NCBI RefSeq assembly: GCF_029502005.1
Contig: NZ_JAMQOT010000004.1
Coordinates: 62,001-126,000, forward strand
DNA from: Natrinema salsiterrestre
GTDB taxonomy: Archaea; Halobacteriota; Halobacteria; Halobacteriales; Natrialbaceae
DNA: 64,000 nucleotides
Direction: 5' to 3'
Shown here: piece after piece, positions 41,713-49,739 of the stretch
How the letters are laid out: the number at the start of each line of letters is the position of its first letter
How positions within the stretch are numbered: position 1 is the stretch's first letter
Program-made: the position numbers and the translations under genes
Notes under the pieces: model-generated
Told to the model about the DNA's origin: nothing
Databases searched by the model: none
What the model saw: only the letters and a program-made list of their open reading frames with translations

Positions 41713-42027
41713 TCAGTTGGTTTCCGTCTCGGTCTCGGTTCCGGTCTCGCCGGCCGTCTCCTCGTCGGTGGTGACGGGTTCCGTGTCGACGAACTCCTCG
41801 TCGTCGGAGTCCGTCTCGCTGACGGTGCCGCCCTCTCGCATTTCTTCGAGCTCCGTTTCGACTTTCTCGCGCCCCTTCTGGAACTCACCCATCGCCTCAC
41901 CGGTCGATCGTGCCAGCTTCGGGATCTTGTTCGCCCCGAAGAGCAAGACCGCGATGACGAGAATGATGGCGAGTTCCGGAGGCCCCATGCCGCCGGGAAT
42001 GAACAGCGGTGCAATTTCGGCTACCAT
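41713..42027 (-). CDS. tatA: Twin-arginine translocase subunit TatA/TatE
   Basis: 104 residues. One N-terminal membrane helix (PELAIILVIAVLLFG), the hinge ANKIPKLARSTGEAMGEFQKG with its amphipathic helix, and a long acidic Glu/Thr-rich tail to residue 104. TatA assembles the pore that exports folded proteins, including many haloarchaeal Tat lipoproteins such as the LivJ-type protein in this window. Start at 42027 (MVAEIAPLF) fits a TATA box at 42052-42060. Neither tatC nor tatB is in the window, as is normal since they sit elsewhere. Confidence 0.93.
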   Translation of the reverse strand: MVAEIAPLFIPGGMGPPELAIILVIAVLLFGANKIPKLARSTGEAMGEFQKGREKVETELEEMREGGTVSETDSDDEEFVDTEPVTTDEETAGETGTETETETN

Positions 42028-42051
42028 CTCTATGCGTTGCTTACCCGCTGG

Positions 42052-42060
42052 CAATTATAA
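42052..42060 (-). promoter_or_regulatory. TATA box for tatA
   Basis: On the minus strand GGTTATAAT is about 28 bases before the ATG at 42027, predicting a leaderless message. Confidence 0.55.
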
Positions 42061-42238
42061 CCTTTTTGGACCACTGAGATAAGCAAGCCCCCGCGACAGT
42101 CCGTTTGCGAACGATATTCGCCGGCGCGTGTGAAACACACGACAAGAGGGTGAACGATAGCGGTTCGGCATCGTCACTGGAAGTCCAATCGTTCCGCAAA
42201 CGAAACTGTCTTTCCGCCTAACACGCTATAGACGGACG

Positions 42239-42718
42239 ATGGTAACAACCGGAGACGCCGCGCCCGACTTCACCGCACCGCTCGCAAACGGCGACATCGA
42301 AGAGTTCACCCTCACCGACGCGCTCGAGACCGACGCGCCGATCGTCCTCGCCTTCTTCCCCGGCGCGTTCACCAGCGTCTGCACGACCGAGATGTGTGCG
42401 TTCCAGGACCGTCTGGCCGCCTTCAATGACCTCGACGCCACGGTCTACGGCATCAGCCGCGACTCGCCGTTCACGCTCAACGAGTTCCGCGAGCAAAACG
42501 ACCTCGAGTTCGGCCTGCTCAGCGACTACAATAAGGAGATCACCGACGCCTACGGCATCTCGATGGACTTCGCCGATCTGGGCGTCTACGGCGTCTCCAA
42601 GCGATCGGTGTTCGTCATCGACGCCGACGGCGAGATCACGTACTCGTGGGTCAGCGACGACCCCGGCGTCGAACCCGACTACGACGAGGTCGAGGCGGCC
42701 GTCGAAGAGCTCGCCTGA
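42239..42718 (+). CDS. Peroxiredoxin (BCP/AhpE-like thiol peroxidase)
   Basis: 159 residues. Thioredoxin fold with peroxidatic Cys in FTSVCTTEMCAFQ (T-x2-C motif) and a second Cys five residues later (TEMC) that may be the resolving thiol. FPGAFTSVCTTE, CISRDSPFTLNEF-like loop, and VFVIDADGEITYSW are typical. Reduces H2O2 and organic peroxides. It stands alone: tatA is divergent on the other side of a 211-base spacer, and a T6 run after its stop may end transcription. The HD-domain gene starts 69 bases later and could be read through. Confidence 0.93.
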   Translation: MVTTGDAAPDFTAPLANGDIEEFTLTDALETDAPIVLAFFPGAFTSVCTTEMCAFQDRLAAFNDLDATVYGISRDSPFTLNEFREQNDLEFGLLSDYNKEITDAYGISMDFADLGVYGVSKRSVFVIDADGEITYSWVSDDPGVEPDYDEVEAAVEELA

Positions 42719-42756
42719 GCCGTTCCACGCACCCGCGAACGCGCGACCGTCGCAGG

Positions 42757-42766
42757 TCTTTTTTAG
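42757..42766 (+). promoter_or_regulatory. T-rich element: terminator for peroxiredoxin and/or TATA for HD gene
   Basis: TCTTTTTTAG at 42757-42766 lies 40 bases after the peroxiredoxin stop and about 22-30 bases before the ATG of the HD-domain gene. It could end the first message or start the second, or both. Confidence 0.4.
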
Positions 42767-42786
42767 TCCGCAGCCGACGTTCACCC

Positions 42787-43602
42787 ATGAGCGACCCCGC
42801 CGCCGACGACGGTTCCCGCCGCGTCTACGCTCCCGACGCCGATCACAACTTTCCCGACGCGAAACTCAACGCCGTCCTCGAGTTCGTCGACGACGACGAG
42901 GAGATCACGACCTACCTCGAGGCCCAGAACGTCAACGCGGTCGATCGGATGCGGTACAACGATCACGGCGCGAAGCACATCGAGATCGTCCGCAACCGAG
43001 CGCTGTGTCTGTACGACCTACTCAAGGCCGGCGACGTCGACTTCAACGGTGCGCGTCAGCAGGGACTCGACGAGGAGGACGAAGCGGTCATCATCGCGCT
43101 CGCGGCGACCCTCCACGACGTCGGTCACGTCGTCCACCGCGACAGTCACGCCTACTACTCGATCCCGCTGGCCGCGGACATCCTCGACCGGGTCCTCCCC
43201 GAGTTCTACGACGTCGCCGATACCGTCCGGATGAGAGGCGAGGTGCTCCACGCCATCCTCTGTCACCACACGGCCGAGACGCCGCTGACCACCGAAGCGG
43301 GCGTCATCCGCGTCGCCGACGCCCTCGATATGGAACGAGGGCGCTCGCGGATCCCCTACGAATCCGGCGGCCGCGGAATCAACACCCTCTCGAGTCAGGC
43401 CATCAGTCGCGTATCGCTCCAGCGGGGCGACACCACGCCCGTCATGGTCGAAATCGCGATGACCAACGCCGCCGGCGTCTACCAGGTCGACAACCTGCTC
43501 AAGGCCAAGCTCAAAGACTCCGGTCTCGAAGACCAGATCCGAATCGTCGCCCTCAACACGAACGAGAACCGCGAGCAGTTGGTGGAACGGATCGAGCTCT
43601 AG
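42787..43602 (+). CDS. HD-domain phosphohydrolase
   Basis: 271 residues. The HD signature is GAKHIEIVRNR, ATLHDVGHVVHRDSHAYYSI and HAILCHHTAETPLTTE, giving His, His-Asp and a second His-His pair that form a divalent metal site. Such proteins hydrolyse phosphate esters, including nucleotides or signalling nucleotides; no adjacent partner tells which. Archaeal proteins of this type also act on unknown nucleotides. Start at 42787 (MSDPAADDG) is the first ATG in a plausible context. Convergent with the small HTH gene. Confidence 0.86.
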   Translation: MSDPAADDGSRRVYAPDADHNFPDAKLNAVLEFVDDDEEITTYLEAQNVNAVDRMRYNDHGAKHIEIVRNRALCLYDLLKAGDVDFNGARQQGLDEEDEAVIIALAATLHDVGHVVHRDSHAYYSIPLAADILDRVLPEFYDVADTVRMRGEVLHAILCHHTAETPLTTEAGVIRVADALDMERGRSRIPYESGGRGINTLSSQAISRVSLQRGDTTPVMVEIAMTNAAGVYQVDNLLKAKLKDSGLEDQIRIVALNTNENREQLVERIEL

Positions 43603-43834
43603 AAACGAACTTTTGCGCTGCGGGCGCGGCTTCGCCGCGCCCTCGGCAAAACTTCGATGAAAAGCACTCCTCCTTCCGTTCCGGACGCATAGCGTCCTCC
43701 ACATCAGTCGTCGGCCCGCTCGCGCCTTCGGCGCTCGCGGCGAGTACCGGTGAACGGCCTGCCCTCCCCCGAGTCGCGAGTTCCTCGCGATGCTCGGAAC
43801 TCGCTCCCGGCCCGTCGGCGCTGTTACTCTCTTC
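43603..43834. other. Spacer with nested palindromes (repeat-like)
   Basis: Between two convergent genes, with no frame I trust. GCGGGCGCGGCTTCGCCGCGCCC, GGACGCATAGCGTCC, GCGCCTTCGGCGC and CGAGTTCCTCGCGATGCTCGGAACTCG are back-to-back inverted repeats. The sentence AAACTTCGATGAAAAGCACTCC is familiar to me from other haloarchaeal spacers, so this is likely a dispersed repeat; that recollection is unchecked. Confidence 0.45.
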
Positions 43835-44056
43835 TCAAGCGATCTCGTACCGCCCGTCTCGCCGCTCGAGATAGCCGCGATCCCGAAGCGTACCGGTAAT
43901 CGAGAGCACCGTCCCTTTCGTGACCGCCAGATCGTCACGGAGTTCGTCCGCGGTCGCCCCGTTCCCCGCAGCCACGTACAGGTAGACGAGTTTCGCGCGC
44001 GAGGAGTCGAGATCGGTCGGAATCGATACGTCGAGGTCCGTCGTCCTTTGATTCAT
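43835..44056 (-). CDS. Small winged-helix DNA-binding protein
   Basis: 73 residues. After a short acidic lead (NQRTTDLDVSIPTD), residues 20-73 form one wHTH: SRAKLVYLYVAAGNGATADEL, then VTKGTVLSITGTLRDRGYLERRDGRYEI. It looks like an MarR/PadR-like minimal domain without extra parts. Likely a transcription regulator; target unknown. Start at 44056, with a promoter-like TTATTATCG nearby on the same strand. No operon partner: HD-domain gene converges, XapX gene is divergent. Confidence 0.8.
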   Translation of the reverse strand: MNQRTTDLDVSIPTDLDSSRAKLVYLYVAAGNGATADELRDDLAVTKGTVLSITGTLRDRGYLERRDGRYEIA

Positions 44057-44326
44057 ACTCGATGCTCTGTATTTCGACGATAATAAATGCCATCTACAAC
44101 GATCGTCGAAAACCTGGTCGTGAGACGGCTGTCTCGCTTCGTCGAAACCGGGAATGCCTACCGTCGAATCGCGGTCAAAATAACTTGCGAATCGGCTGAG
44201 CAGCCGGACTGGGGGATAGGCAATCGTCGTGACCGGCGATTCGTGCCAGCAGATCGCGGGCTCGCCGCGAGGGCTGAATCAGACGGACCGCTTTTGTAGA
44301 CTCACTCGAGAATGGTAGGACACGCA

Positions 44327-44521
44327 ATGTCGACGCAAATCACCGTTCTCGCGCTCCTCACTGGGTTGCTGACCGGCGCACTGTTTCGGTTTCTCAATAT
44401 TCCGATTCCGGCACCGCCCGAACTCCCCGGGATCATGGGCATCGTCGGGATTTACGTCGGGTACAAGCTGATCGAGTATTTCGACGTCGGCGTGGATCTG
44501 CTCGAGGTACTCGGACTGTAG
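44327..44521 (+). CDS. XapX-domain small membrane protein
   Basis: 64 residues (MSTQITVLALLTGLLTGALF...). Two hydrophobic segments with the PIPAPPELPGIMGIVGIYVG core between them define the XapX family, small membrane proteins of unknown role. Start at 44327 (MSTQ) is chosen over the ATG 15 bases earlier because it gives the conserved length. ACCGCTTTTGTAG about 35 bases upstream is a candidate promoter. It is convergent with the 52-residue membrane protein that follows (30-base gap). Confidence 0.85.
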   Translation: MSTQITVLALLTGLLTGALFRFLNIPIPAPPELPGIMGIVGIYVGYKLIEYFDVGVDLLEVLGL

Positions 44522-44550
44522 GGATCGAGCGGTGGCCGCCGGCCGCGTCC

Positions 44551-44709
44551 TCAGGCTGCAGACTCGCTACTGAAAAAGTGTTGCATGAGCATCCAGAGCG
44601 TCAGCAGGACCGCCGCCGGCGAGAACACGACCGCTATGAACAGCAGCGGGCCGGCCAGAACGGAGTTGCCCAGGAAAGACGCGACGACGAGCAGTGAAAC
44701 GGTACCCAT
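44551..44709 (-). CDS. Small membrane protein, 52 residues
   Basis: Short gene on the minus strand: MGTVSLLVVASFLGNSVLAG then a second hydrophobic run (PLLFIAVVFSPAAVLLTLW) and MLMQHFFSSESAA. Two membrane helices are predicted. A TATA-like CCGTTCCCGACTAATGCG with GGTTTAAGC on the minus strand lies about 25-30 bases upstream. The frame is intact, hydrophobic in the right pattern, and fills a gap between XapX and sdhA. I do not know a function; conservation would be decisive. Confidence 0.55.
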   Translation of the reverse strand: MGTVSLLVVASFLGNSVLAGPLLFIAVVFSPAAVLLTLWMLMQHFFSSESAA

Positions 44710-44801
44710 ACGGATCGCATTAGTCGGGAACGGTTTAAGCGATTCTACTCGCAGCGAGCTCCGGTCGGATTACCGCGAAAACGAAAACGACTGCGCCGTC
44801 G

Positions 44802-46640
44802 TCAGTAGCTGCGCTCTTTCGGCTCGTAGGTCTTGTTCTGGCCCTCGAGAATGACCGGGCGGTAGAAGATCGAGGGCTCGCCGTCGTCCCAGGAGATGAG
44901 CGTGTGCTTGAGCCACTCCTCGTCCTTGCGCTCCTGGTGTTCCTTGCGCCAGTGGGCGCCGCGGAACTCGTCGCGGACGAGCGCGCCGAGCGCGATGGAC
45001 TCCGCGACGTCGATCAGGTTCCGCGTCTCGATCGTCTGCTGGAGGTCCGTGTTGAACGTTCGCGACGGGTCGTCGACGTAGACGTCCTGGTACTCCTGGC
45101 GGCACTCGCGGATGATCTCGAGCGCCTTCTTGACGCCCTCTTCCGTGCGGAAGACGTTGACGTAGTCGGTCATCGCCTGCTGGAGCTTCGCGCGGATCTC
45201 GGCGTGTTGCACGCCGTCTTCCTTGTCCATCAGGCGGTCGACGCGCTCGCGTGCGGTCTCGACGGTTCGCTCGAGGATTCCCTCGGGGTCGGCCGTGACG
45301 CCGCCGTCCGCGGCGACGCCGCCGGTCGTGTCGAGTCCCGCCTCGCCCGGTGCGACCGGAAGCTCGGTCTCGGTCTCGTCCTCGACGTCGTCGCCGTAGC
45401 CGGTCCGGATCTTCGGCTCGCCGAGGTCGTCGCCGGCGGCGTGGCGGCCGGCGCGCTTGCCGAAGACGATCAGTTCCGGCAGGGCGTTCCCGCCGAGGCG
45501 GTTGCCGCCGTGGACGGAGACGCAGGCGCACTCGCCGGCGGCGTAGAGGCCGTCGACGCAGGTCTGGCCGTTCTCGTCGACCTCGATGCCGCCCATCGCG
45601 TAGTGCTGGCCGGGCTTGACCGGCATCGGCTCGACGAGGCCGTCGACGCCCTCGAAGTCCTCCGCGAGGTGGAGGATGTTCTCGAGGCGGTCCATGATGC
45701 GGTCCTCGCCGAGGTGGCGCATGTCGAGGTGAACGTACTCGTCCTCGACGCCGCGGCCCTCGTCGACTTCGGTGAGTTCGGCGCGAGCGACGACGTCGCG
45801 CGAGGCGAGTTCGCCGGAGTTGTTCGCGTAGCCGTGCTCGAACATGAACCGCTCGCCCTCGCTGTTGTAGAGGATCCCGCCTTCCCCGCGGACGCCCTCC
45901 GAAATGAGGACGCCCGTCGAGGGCAGCGAGGTCGGGTGGAACTGGATGAACTCCATGTCCTCGAGCGGCGCGCCCGCGCGGTAGGCCATGGCGTGGCCGT
46001 CGCCGGTACAGGAGACGGCGTTGGTAGTGTGATCGAAGGCCTGCCCGGGGCCGCCCGTCGCGAGGACGACGCCCTGATTCGCCTTGAAGCCTTCAATCTT
46101 CCCGGACTGAACGTCGTACGCGACGACGCCGTGGCACTCCCGATCGTTCGGGTCCGGCTCGTCGGTCGTCGCCATGTTCATCACGTACCACTCGTCGTAG
46201 ACCTGAATGCCCCGTTTGACGACCTGCTCGTACATCGTGTGCAGCAGGTGGTGGCCCGTCTCGGCGCCGGCGTACGTGGTCCGCGGGTACGAGAGCCCGC
46301 CGAACGGCCGCTGGGAGACGCGGCCGTCCTCCTCGCGGGAGAACGGCATCCCCCAGTGCTCGAGGTTGATCGTCTCTTCGGGGGCGTCCTGGGCGAGGGT
46401 CTCGACCGCCGGCGCGTCGCCGAGGTAGTCCGACCCCTTCATGGTGTCGTAGGCGTGGAGCTCCCAGTCGTCGCCCTCCTGGAGCGCGGCGTTGATGCCG
46501 CCCTCGGCCGCGCCGGTGTGGCTGCGGACGGGGTGGAGCTTCGTGACCATCGCCACGTCGGCTCCCGCTTCGTGCGCTGCGATCGCGGCCCGGAGGCCGG
46601 CGCCGCCGGCGCCGACCACGATAACGTCGTGTTCGTACAT
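44802..46640 (-). CDS. sdhA: Succinate dehydrogenase flavoprotein subunit SdhA
   Basis: 612 residues. FAD-binding GAGGAGLRAA, covalent-FAD histidine at residue 41 in SHTGAAEGGINAAL, succinate-binding FHPTSLPSTGVL with RGEGG, and GRGVEDEYVHLD. Two insertions compared with bacterial SdhA, including an acidic stretch after GKRAGRHAAG. It oxidises succinate to fumarate in the TCA cycle and passes electrons to SdhB. Last gene of sdhCDBA: three bases separate it from sdhB. Second related flavoprotein in this window (58926-60806) is its distant paralogue. Confidence 0.96.
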   Translation of the reverse strand: MYEHDVIVVGAGGAGLRAAIAAHEAGADVAMVTKLHPVRSHTGAAEGGINAALQEGDDWELHAYDTMKGSDYLGDAPAVETLAQDAPEETINLEHWGMPFSREEDGRVSQRPFGGLSYPRTTYAGAETGHHLLHTMYEQVVKRGIQVYDEWYVMNMATTDEPDPNDRECHGVVAYDVQSGKIEGFKANQGVVLATGGPGQAFDHTTNAVSCTGDGHAMAYRAGAPLEDMEFIQFHPTSLPSTGVLISEGVRGEGGILYNSEGERFMFEHGYANNSGELASRDVVARAELTEVDEGRGVEDEYVHLDMRHLGEDRIMDRLENILHLAEDFEGVDGLVEPMPVKPGQHYAMGGIEVDENGQTCVDGLYAAGECACVSVHGGNRLGGNALPELIVFGKRAGRHAAGDDLGEPKIRTGYGDDVEDETETELPVAPGEAGLDTTGGVAADGGVTADPEGILERTVETARERVDRLMDKEDGVQHAEIRAKLQQAMTDYVNVFRTEEGVKKALEIIRECRQEYQDVYVDDPSRTFNTDLQQTIETRNLIDVAESIALGALVRDEFRGAHWRKEHQERKDEEWLKHTLISWDDGEPSIFYRPVILEGQNKTYEPKERSY

Positions 46641-46643
46641 GGA

Positions 46644-47516
46644 TTACCAGAATTTCAGGTTTTTCTTGACTGCTTCCCGCTTGAGCTCCTGAATGTGCTC
46701 GGTGAGCGGAATGTCTTTCGGACACACTTCGGTACAGGAGAACTGGGTCTGGCACCGCCAGACGCCGTGTTCCTGCTCGAGAATGCGGAGTCGGTGCTCT
46801 TTGATTTCCTCGCCCTCGCGGTCGTCCATCGCGAACTTGTAGGCCTTGTTGATCGCCGCGGGGCCCAGGTACTCGTTGTCGCCGGCCGCGATGTTACAAC
46901 TGGACATACACGCGCCACACCAGATACACCGCGAGGACATCTTGATCTTCTCGCGGTTTTCCGGGCTCTGGCGTTGCTCTTCGAGCGCGTCCGTCTCGGG
47001 CGTGTCCTCGTCCTGGAAGTACGGCTCGACCGCGTGCATCTGGTCGTAGAAGTGGTCCATGTCGACGACCAGGTCCTTGACGACTTCCTGATGGGGCAGC
47101 GGCTCGATACGGACCGGCTGCTCGAGGTCCGAGATCTGGGTCTTGCAGCCGAGTCGCTGCTTGCCGTTGACGAAGAAGGCGTCGGAGCCGCAGACGGCCT
47201 GCCGGCAGGAGTGACGGAAGGTGAGCGAGGAGTCGTACTCGTCGCGGGCGTACATGACGGAGTCGAGGACCGTCATCCCCTTCGTGAACGGAACGTGGAA
47301 GTCGTCGAATCGGGGCTCTTGCTTGCCCTCGACTTCGGGGTCGTAGCGGAACACCTTGATGTGGACCGTTTCCCCTTCGAGTTCGGCCTCCTTTTCGGCC
47401 TGCTCGTCGACCATCCCGCCGCCTTTCTGCTGCTCCGCTGCCGGCGACTCGGCGCCTTTCATCTCCGGATCTTCCGGTGCTTCTTGACTTTCGGGTTCGG
47501 CTTGTTGTGTGCTCAT
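46644..47516 (-). CDS. sdhB: Succinate dehydrogenase iron-sulfur subunit SdhB
   Basis: 290 residues. [2Fe-2S] motif CRQAVCGSDAFFVNGKQRLGC, [4Fe-4S] motif CIWCGACMSSC and [3Fe-4S] motif with CTEVCPKDIPL. About 55 extra residues precede the plant-type ferredoxin domain: an acidic, Glu/Gln/Lys-rich N-terminus (AEPESQEAPED...). It carries electrons from SdhA to the membrane anchor. One base downstream of sdhD. Cysteine spacing shows all three clusters are intact. Confidence 0.96.
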   Translation of the reverse strand: MSTQQAEPESQEAPEDPEMKGAESPAAEQQKGGGMVDEQAEKEAELEGETVHIKVFRYDPEVEGKQEPRFDDFHVPFTKGMTVLDSVMYARDEYDSSLTFRHSCRQAVCGSDAFFVNGKQRLGCKTQISDLEQPVRIEPLPHQEVVKDLVVDMDHFYDQMHAVEPYFQDEDTPETDALEEQRQSPENREKIKMSSRCIWCGACMSSCNIAAGDNEYLGPAAINKAYKFAMDDREGEEIKEHRLRILEQEHGVWRCQTQFSCTEVCPKDIPLTEHIQELKREAVKKNLKFW

Positions 47517-47517
47517 G

Positions 47518-47883
47518 TTAGATCATCCCCGACATCGTCAGTGCGACGTAGGTTCCCTGGGCGACGAGCCCGACGCTGGCGACGACCAGCACTGCCAGCA
47601 CGGCCTTCTTCTGGGTGCCCTCCAGTCCCTGATTGACCAGCGCGTTATAAACGCCGTTGACGCCGTGGAACGTGGCGGTGATCAGGAACAACACCATCGT
47701 CAACAGGTATCCGACGTTCTCCATTCTGGCCTGCGTGCCCAAGAACGTTACCTCGTAGGCGTGGTTGACGAAGTGCAGGAGGAAGAAGTGGAAGGCGAGA
47801 ACGACCACCAGAAACGCCGCCGTGACCCGCTGGAGGAACCAGCGCGTCCCGCCGGGCGTAAAGGAGGAGTACTGTTCCGCCAT
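47518..47883 (-). CDS. sdhD: Succinate dehydrogenase membrane anchor SdhD
   Basis: 121 residues with three hydrophobic helices: RVTAAFLVVVLAFHFFLLHF, NVGYLLTMVLFLITATFHG and KAVLAVLVVASVGLVAQG. A conserved His in FHFFLLHF and one in TFHGVNG may ligate haem b or line the quinone site. Starts [15 protein letters not shown]; its ATG overlaps sdhC's last base. Together with SdhC it anchors SdhAB and reduces menaquinone. Confidence 0.93.
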   Translation of the reverse strand: MAEQYSSFTPGGTRWFLQRVTAAFLVVVLAFHFFLLHFVNHAYEVTFLGTQARMENVGYLLTMVLFLITATFHGVNGVYNALVNQGLEGTQKKAVLAVLVVASVGLVAQGTYVALTMSGMI

Positions 47884-48308
47884 CAGAGGGACACCCCGGT
47901 CAGGAAGGTCGGAACGCTCGCAACCGTGATCGCACCCGTCAGAACGAGCGAAGCGTAGAAACTCTTGTCCTGTGCCTCGAGTCCGACCCCGAGATCGACC
48001 ATCAGCAGGCGGAGGCCGTTCAGGATGTGGAAGACGGCCACCGCGAGCAGGCCGACCTCGAGCAGTCGGATGAGGAACAGCCCTTCGAGTCCCTGTAGCG
48101 TCGTGGTGTAGACGTCCGACTCCGCCATGATTGCAGCTTCGTTCCCCGCTGCGCCGACAGACGTGCTCAGCACGGCGATGTGAGTGAACAGGTAGCCGAT
48201 CAGCATCCACCCGGTGAACTTGTGGAAGATCCACGCCCACATGCCGGCCGAGAACTCCTTCCAGCGACCGAAGTCCTCGATGAGGCCGCGATTGTAAGAC
48301 TGACTCAT
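47883..48308 (-). CDS. sdhC: Succinate dehydrogenase cytochrome b subunit SdhC
   Basis: 141 residues with three membrane helices ([54 protein letters not shown]). His in IFHKFTGW and in [10 protein letters not shown] are candidate haem b ligands. First gene of the sdhCDBA operon; a TATA-like box at 48349-48357 is about 45 bases upstream, giving a leader of about 20 bases. Together with SdhD it forms the quinone-reducing anchor. Confidence 0.94.
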   Translation of the reverse strand: MSQSYNRGLIEDFGRWKEFSAGMWAWIFHKFTGWMLIGYLFTHIAVLSTSVGAAGNEAAIMAESDVYTTTLQGLEGLFLIRLLEVGLLAVAVFHILNGLRLLMVDLGVGLEAQDKSFYASLVLTGAITVASVPTFLTGVSL

Positions 48309-48348
48309 ACTCTCGTATGGACCGTTTGACCGCGGCGGTATAGAAGTT

Positions 48349-48357
48349 ACTTTTATC
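48349..48357 (-). promoter_or_regulatory. TATA box for sdhCDBA
   Basis: On the minus strand GATAAAAGT lies about 45 bases before the sdhC ATG. It is the only TATA-like element in the spacer. Confidence 0.5.
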
Positions 48358-48419
48358 TCTCCTAGCAGGACTTCGGTGCGGCCGGATAGAGACGGAAAGC
48401 AACCAGTTCGCGCTGCAAA

Positions 48420-48439
48420 CTCCCGAATCGGTTCGGGAG
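48420..48439. terminator. Perfect 8-bp hairpin between aspartoacylase-like gene and sdhC
   Basis: CTCCCGAA-TCGG-TTCGGGAG. It follows the stop of the gene at 48472-49554 by about 30 bases on the minus strand. No T tract follows directly, so it may act as a message-stabilising or partial terminator structure. Confidence 0.4.
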
Positions 48440-48471
48440 TGGTCGTCCGATCGGTCGACTACGAAGTCCGG

Positions 48472-49554
48472 TCAGTCGTCCTGCCGGAGGTCCGAGCGCG
48501 ACCGCTCGGTGGTGCGCTCGCGCTCGAGCGCCGTGAGCGTGTCCGGCGAGAGCCCGACGAGGTGACAGAGGGGGTTCCCCGGGTAGACGACGGGGTTCTC
48601 CAGAACGCCGACGATGAGGCCGGTGAAGGGGGCCTCGACGGTGACGATGTCGTCCTCTTCCTTGAACGGGTTCGTGATGGTACAGATGACCTCGCCCTCC
48701 TCGACGAGCGCGCCGCGGCCGCGCTTCATGTCGACGATGCCGCCGGCGTCCGCGCGGAGCCACGTCTTCTCGTCGTCGTCGTCGATGACGGTCCGCCAGC
48801 CGGGCCAGTGGACGGACGACTCGTGGTGACACCCGAACTCGGCGAGCACGCTCGCGACGCCCGTGAGCGCGCGGTCGATCAGTCGCCGTTGGAACCGGTG
48901 GGCCTCGCCCATCTCGACGGTGATCGTCGGGATCCCGCCTTCGGTCGCCTCCCGTCGGAGCGTTCCCGAGGGACCCTCGCCCGCGATGATGACGTTGGAA
49001 CTGAACGCCTTGGCGAGTCTCTCGACGCCCGGTTCCTCGATGTTCGCCCGAACGTGGAGCATGTTCGTTCGCCCGCGCGTCGACGTGTGGAAGTCGATCC
49101 CGAGATCGCAGGGCTCGATGAAGTTCGTGTATATCTGATGGGCCATCCGTCTGGCGCTGGTCGATCCCTCGCGGCCGGGGAACGACCGATTCAGGTCCCG
49201 ATCGTAGATGGGGAGGTATCGCTCCTGTGCGAGGAAACCCGGGACGTTCATCACCGGCAGGCAGACGAGCGTCCCGTGAAGCACCGAGTGATCCCAGTCG
49301 TGGGCGACCTCGCGGACGACCTCGATCCCGTTGAGTTCGTCGCCGTGGGCCGCCGCTGAGAGGAAGACCGTCGGCCCCGGATGTTCGCCGTTGATCACCG
49401 TAACGGGGATTCTGACCGGATCCCCGAGATACGTCTCGCTGATACCGTATCGAATGTTCGCCGACTCGCCGGGATCGACCCGACCGCCGTTGTACGTGAA
49501 CGCGTCGGACTCGCCCGACTGGTCGGGCGGCCCGGTCGCTTCGTCGTCGCTCAT
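48472..49554 (-). CDS. Succinylglutamate desuccinylase/aspartoacylase family zinc enzyme
   Basis: 360 residues. M14-type zinc peptidase-like: AAHGDELNG (His-x2-Glu ligands), FHTSTRG (third His) and the catalytic Glu in TITVEMGE. An extra C-terminal beta domain follows (VDMKRGRGALVEEGEVICTITNPF), a biotinyl-like or barrel-sandwich region seen in this COG3608-type group. It probably hydrolyses an amide bond between a small acid and an amino acid; substrate unknown. In other prokaryotes relatives neighbour RimK-type ligases; one is present 3 kb away in this window. Confidence 0.88.
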   Translation of the reverse strand: MSDDEATGPPDQSGESDAFTYNGGRVDPGESANIRYGISETYLGDPVRIPVTVINGEHPGPTVFLSAAAHGDELNGIEVVREVAHDWDHSVLHGTLVCLPVMNVPGFLAQERYLPIYDRDLNRSFPGREGSTSARRMAHQIYTNFIEPCDLGIDFHTSTRGRTNMLHVRANIEEPGVERLAKAFSSNVIIAGEGPSGTLRREATEGGIPTITVEMGEAHRFQRRLIDRALTGVASVLAEFGCHHESSVHWPGWRTVIDDDDEKTWLRADAGGIVDMKRGRGALVEEGEVICTITNPFKEEDDIVTVEAPFTGLIVGVLENPVVYPGNPLCHLVGLSPDTLTALERERTTERSRSDLRQDD

Positions 49555-49739
49555 ACGACGTTCTCCGGCGGCACCACCGTGAATGTTCTCCCTTCAGTTT
49601 CTCGAGTCCGTTCCAGCGCGTGATCCCGAGCCATTGCACGCTACTTTTCCCGGAGAAAAACCGGTTTCTCCCCGACACCGTCGATCAATATCCGGGACTG
49701 TGGGCATACGTTTTGTATCTGGCTGTGCTATGGACACCC

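Noticed and set aside
44087-44299. 70-codon frame downstream of the small HTH gene
   Set aside because: Arg-rich, no hydrophobic or fold pattern, and no promoter at a sensible distance.
44904-47636. 910-codon open frame on the plus strand opposite sdhA and sdhB
   Set aside because: It is antisense to two clearly conserved enzymes. Composition is dominated by Leu, Val, Arg, Asp and Glu from reading GC-rich codons backwards, with no recognisable domain.
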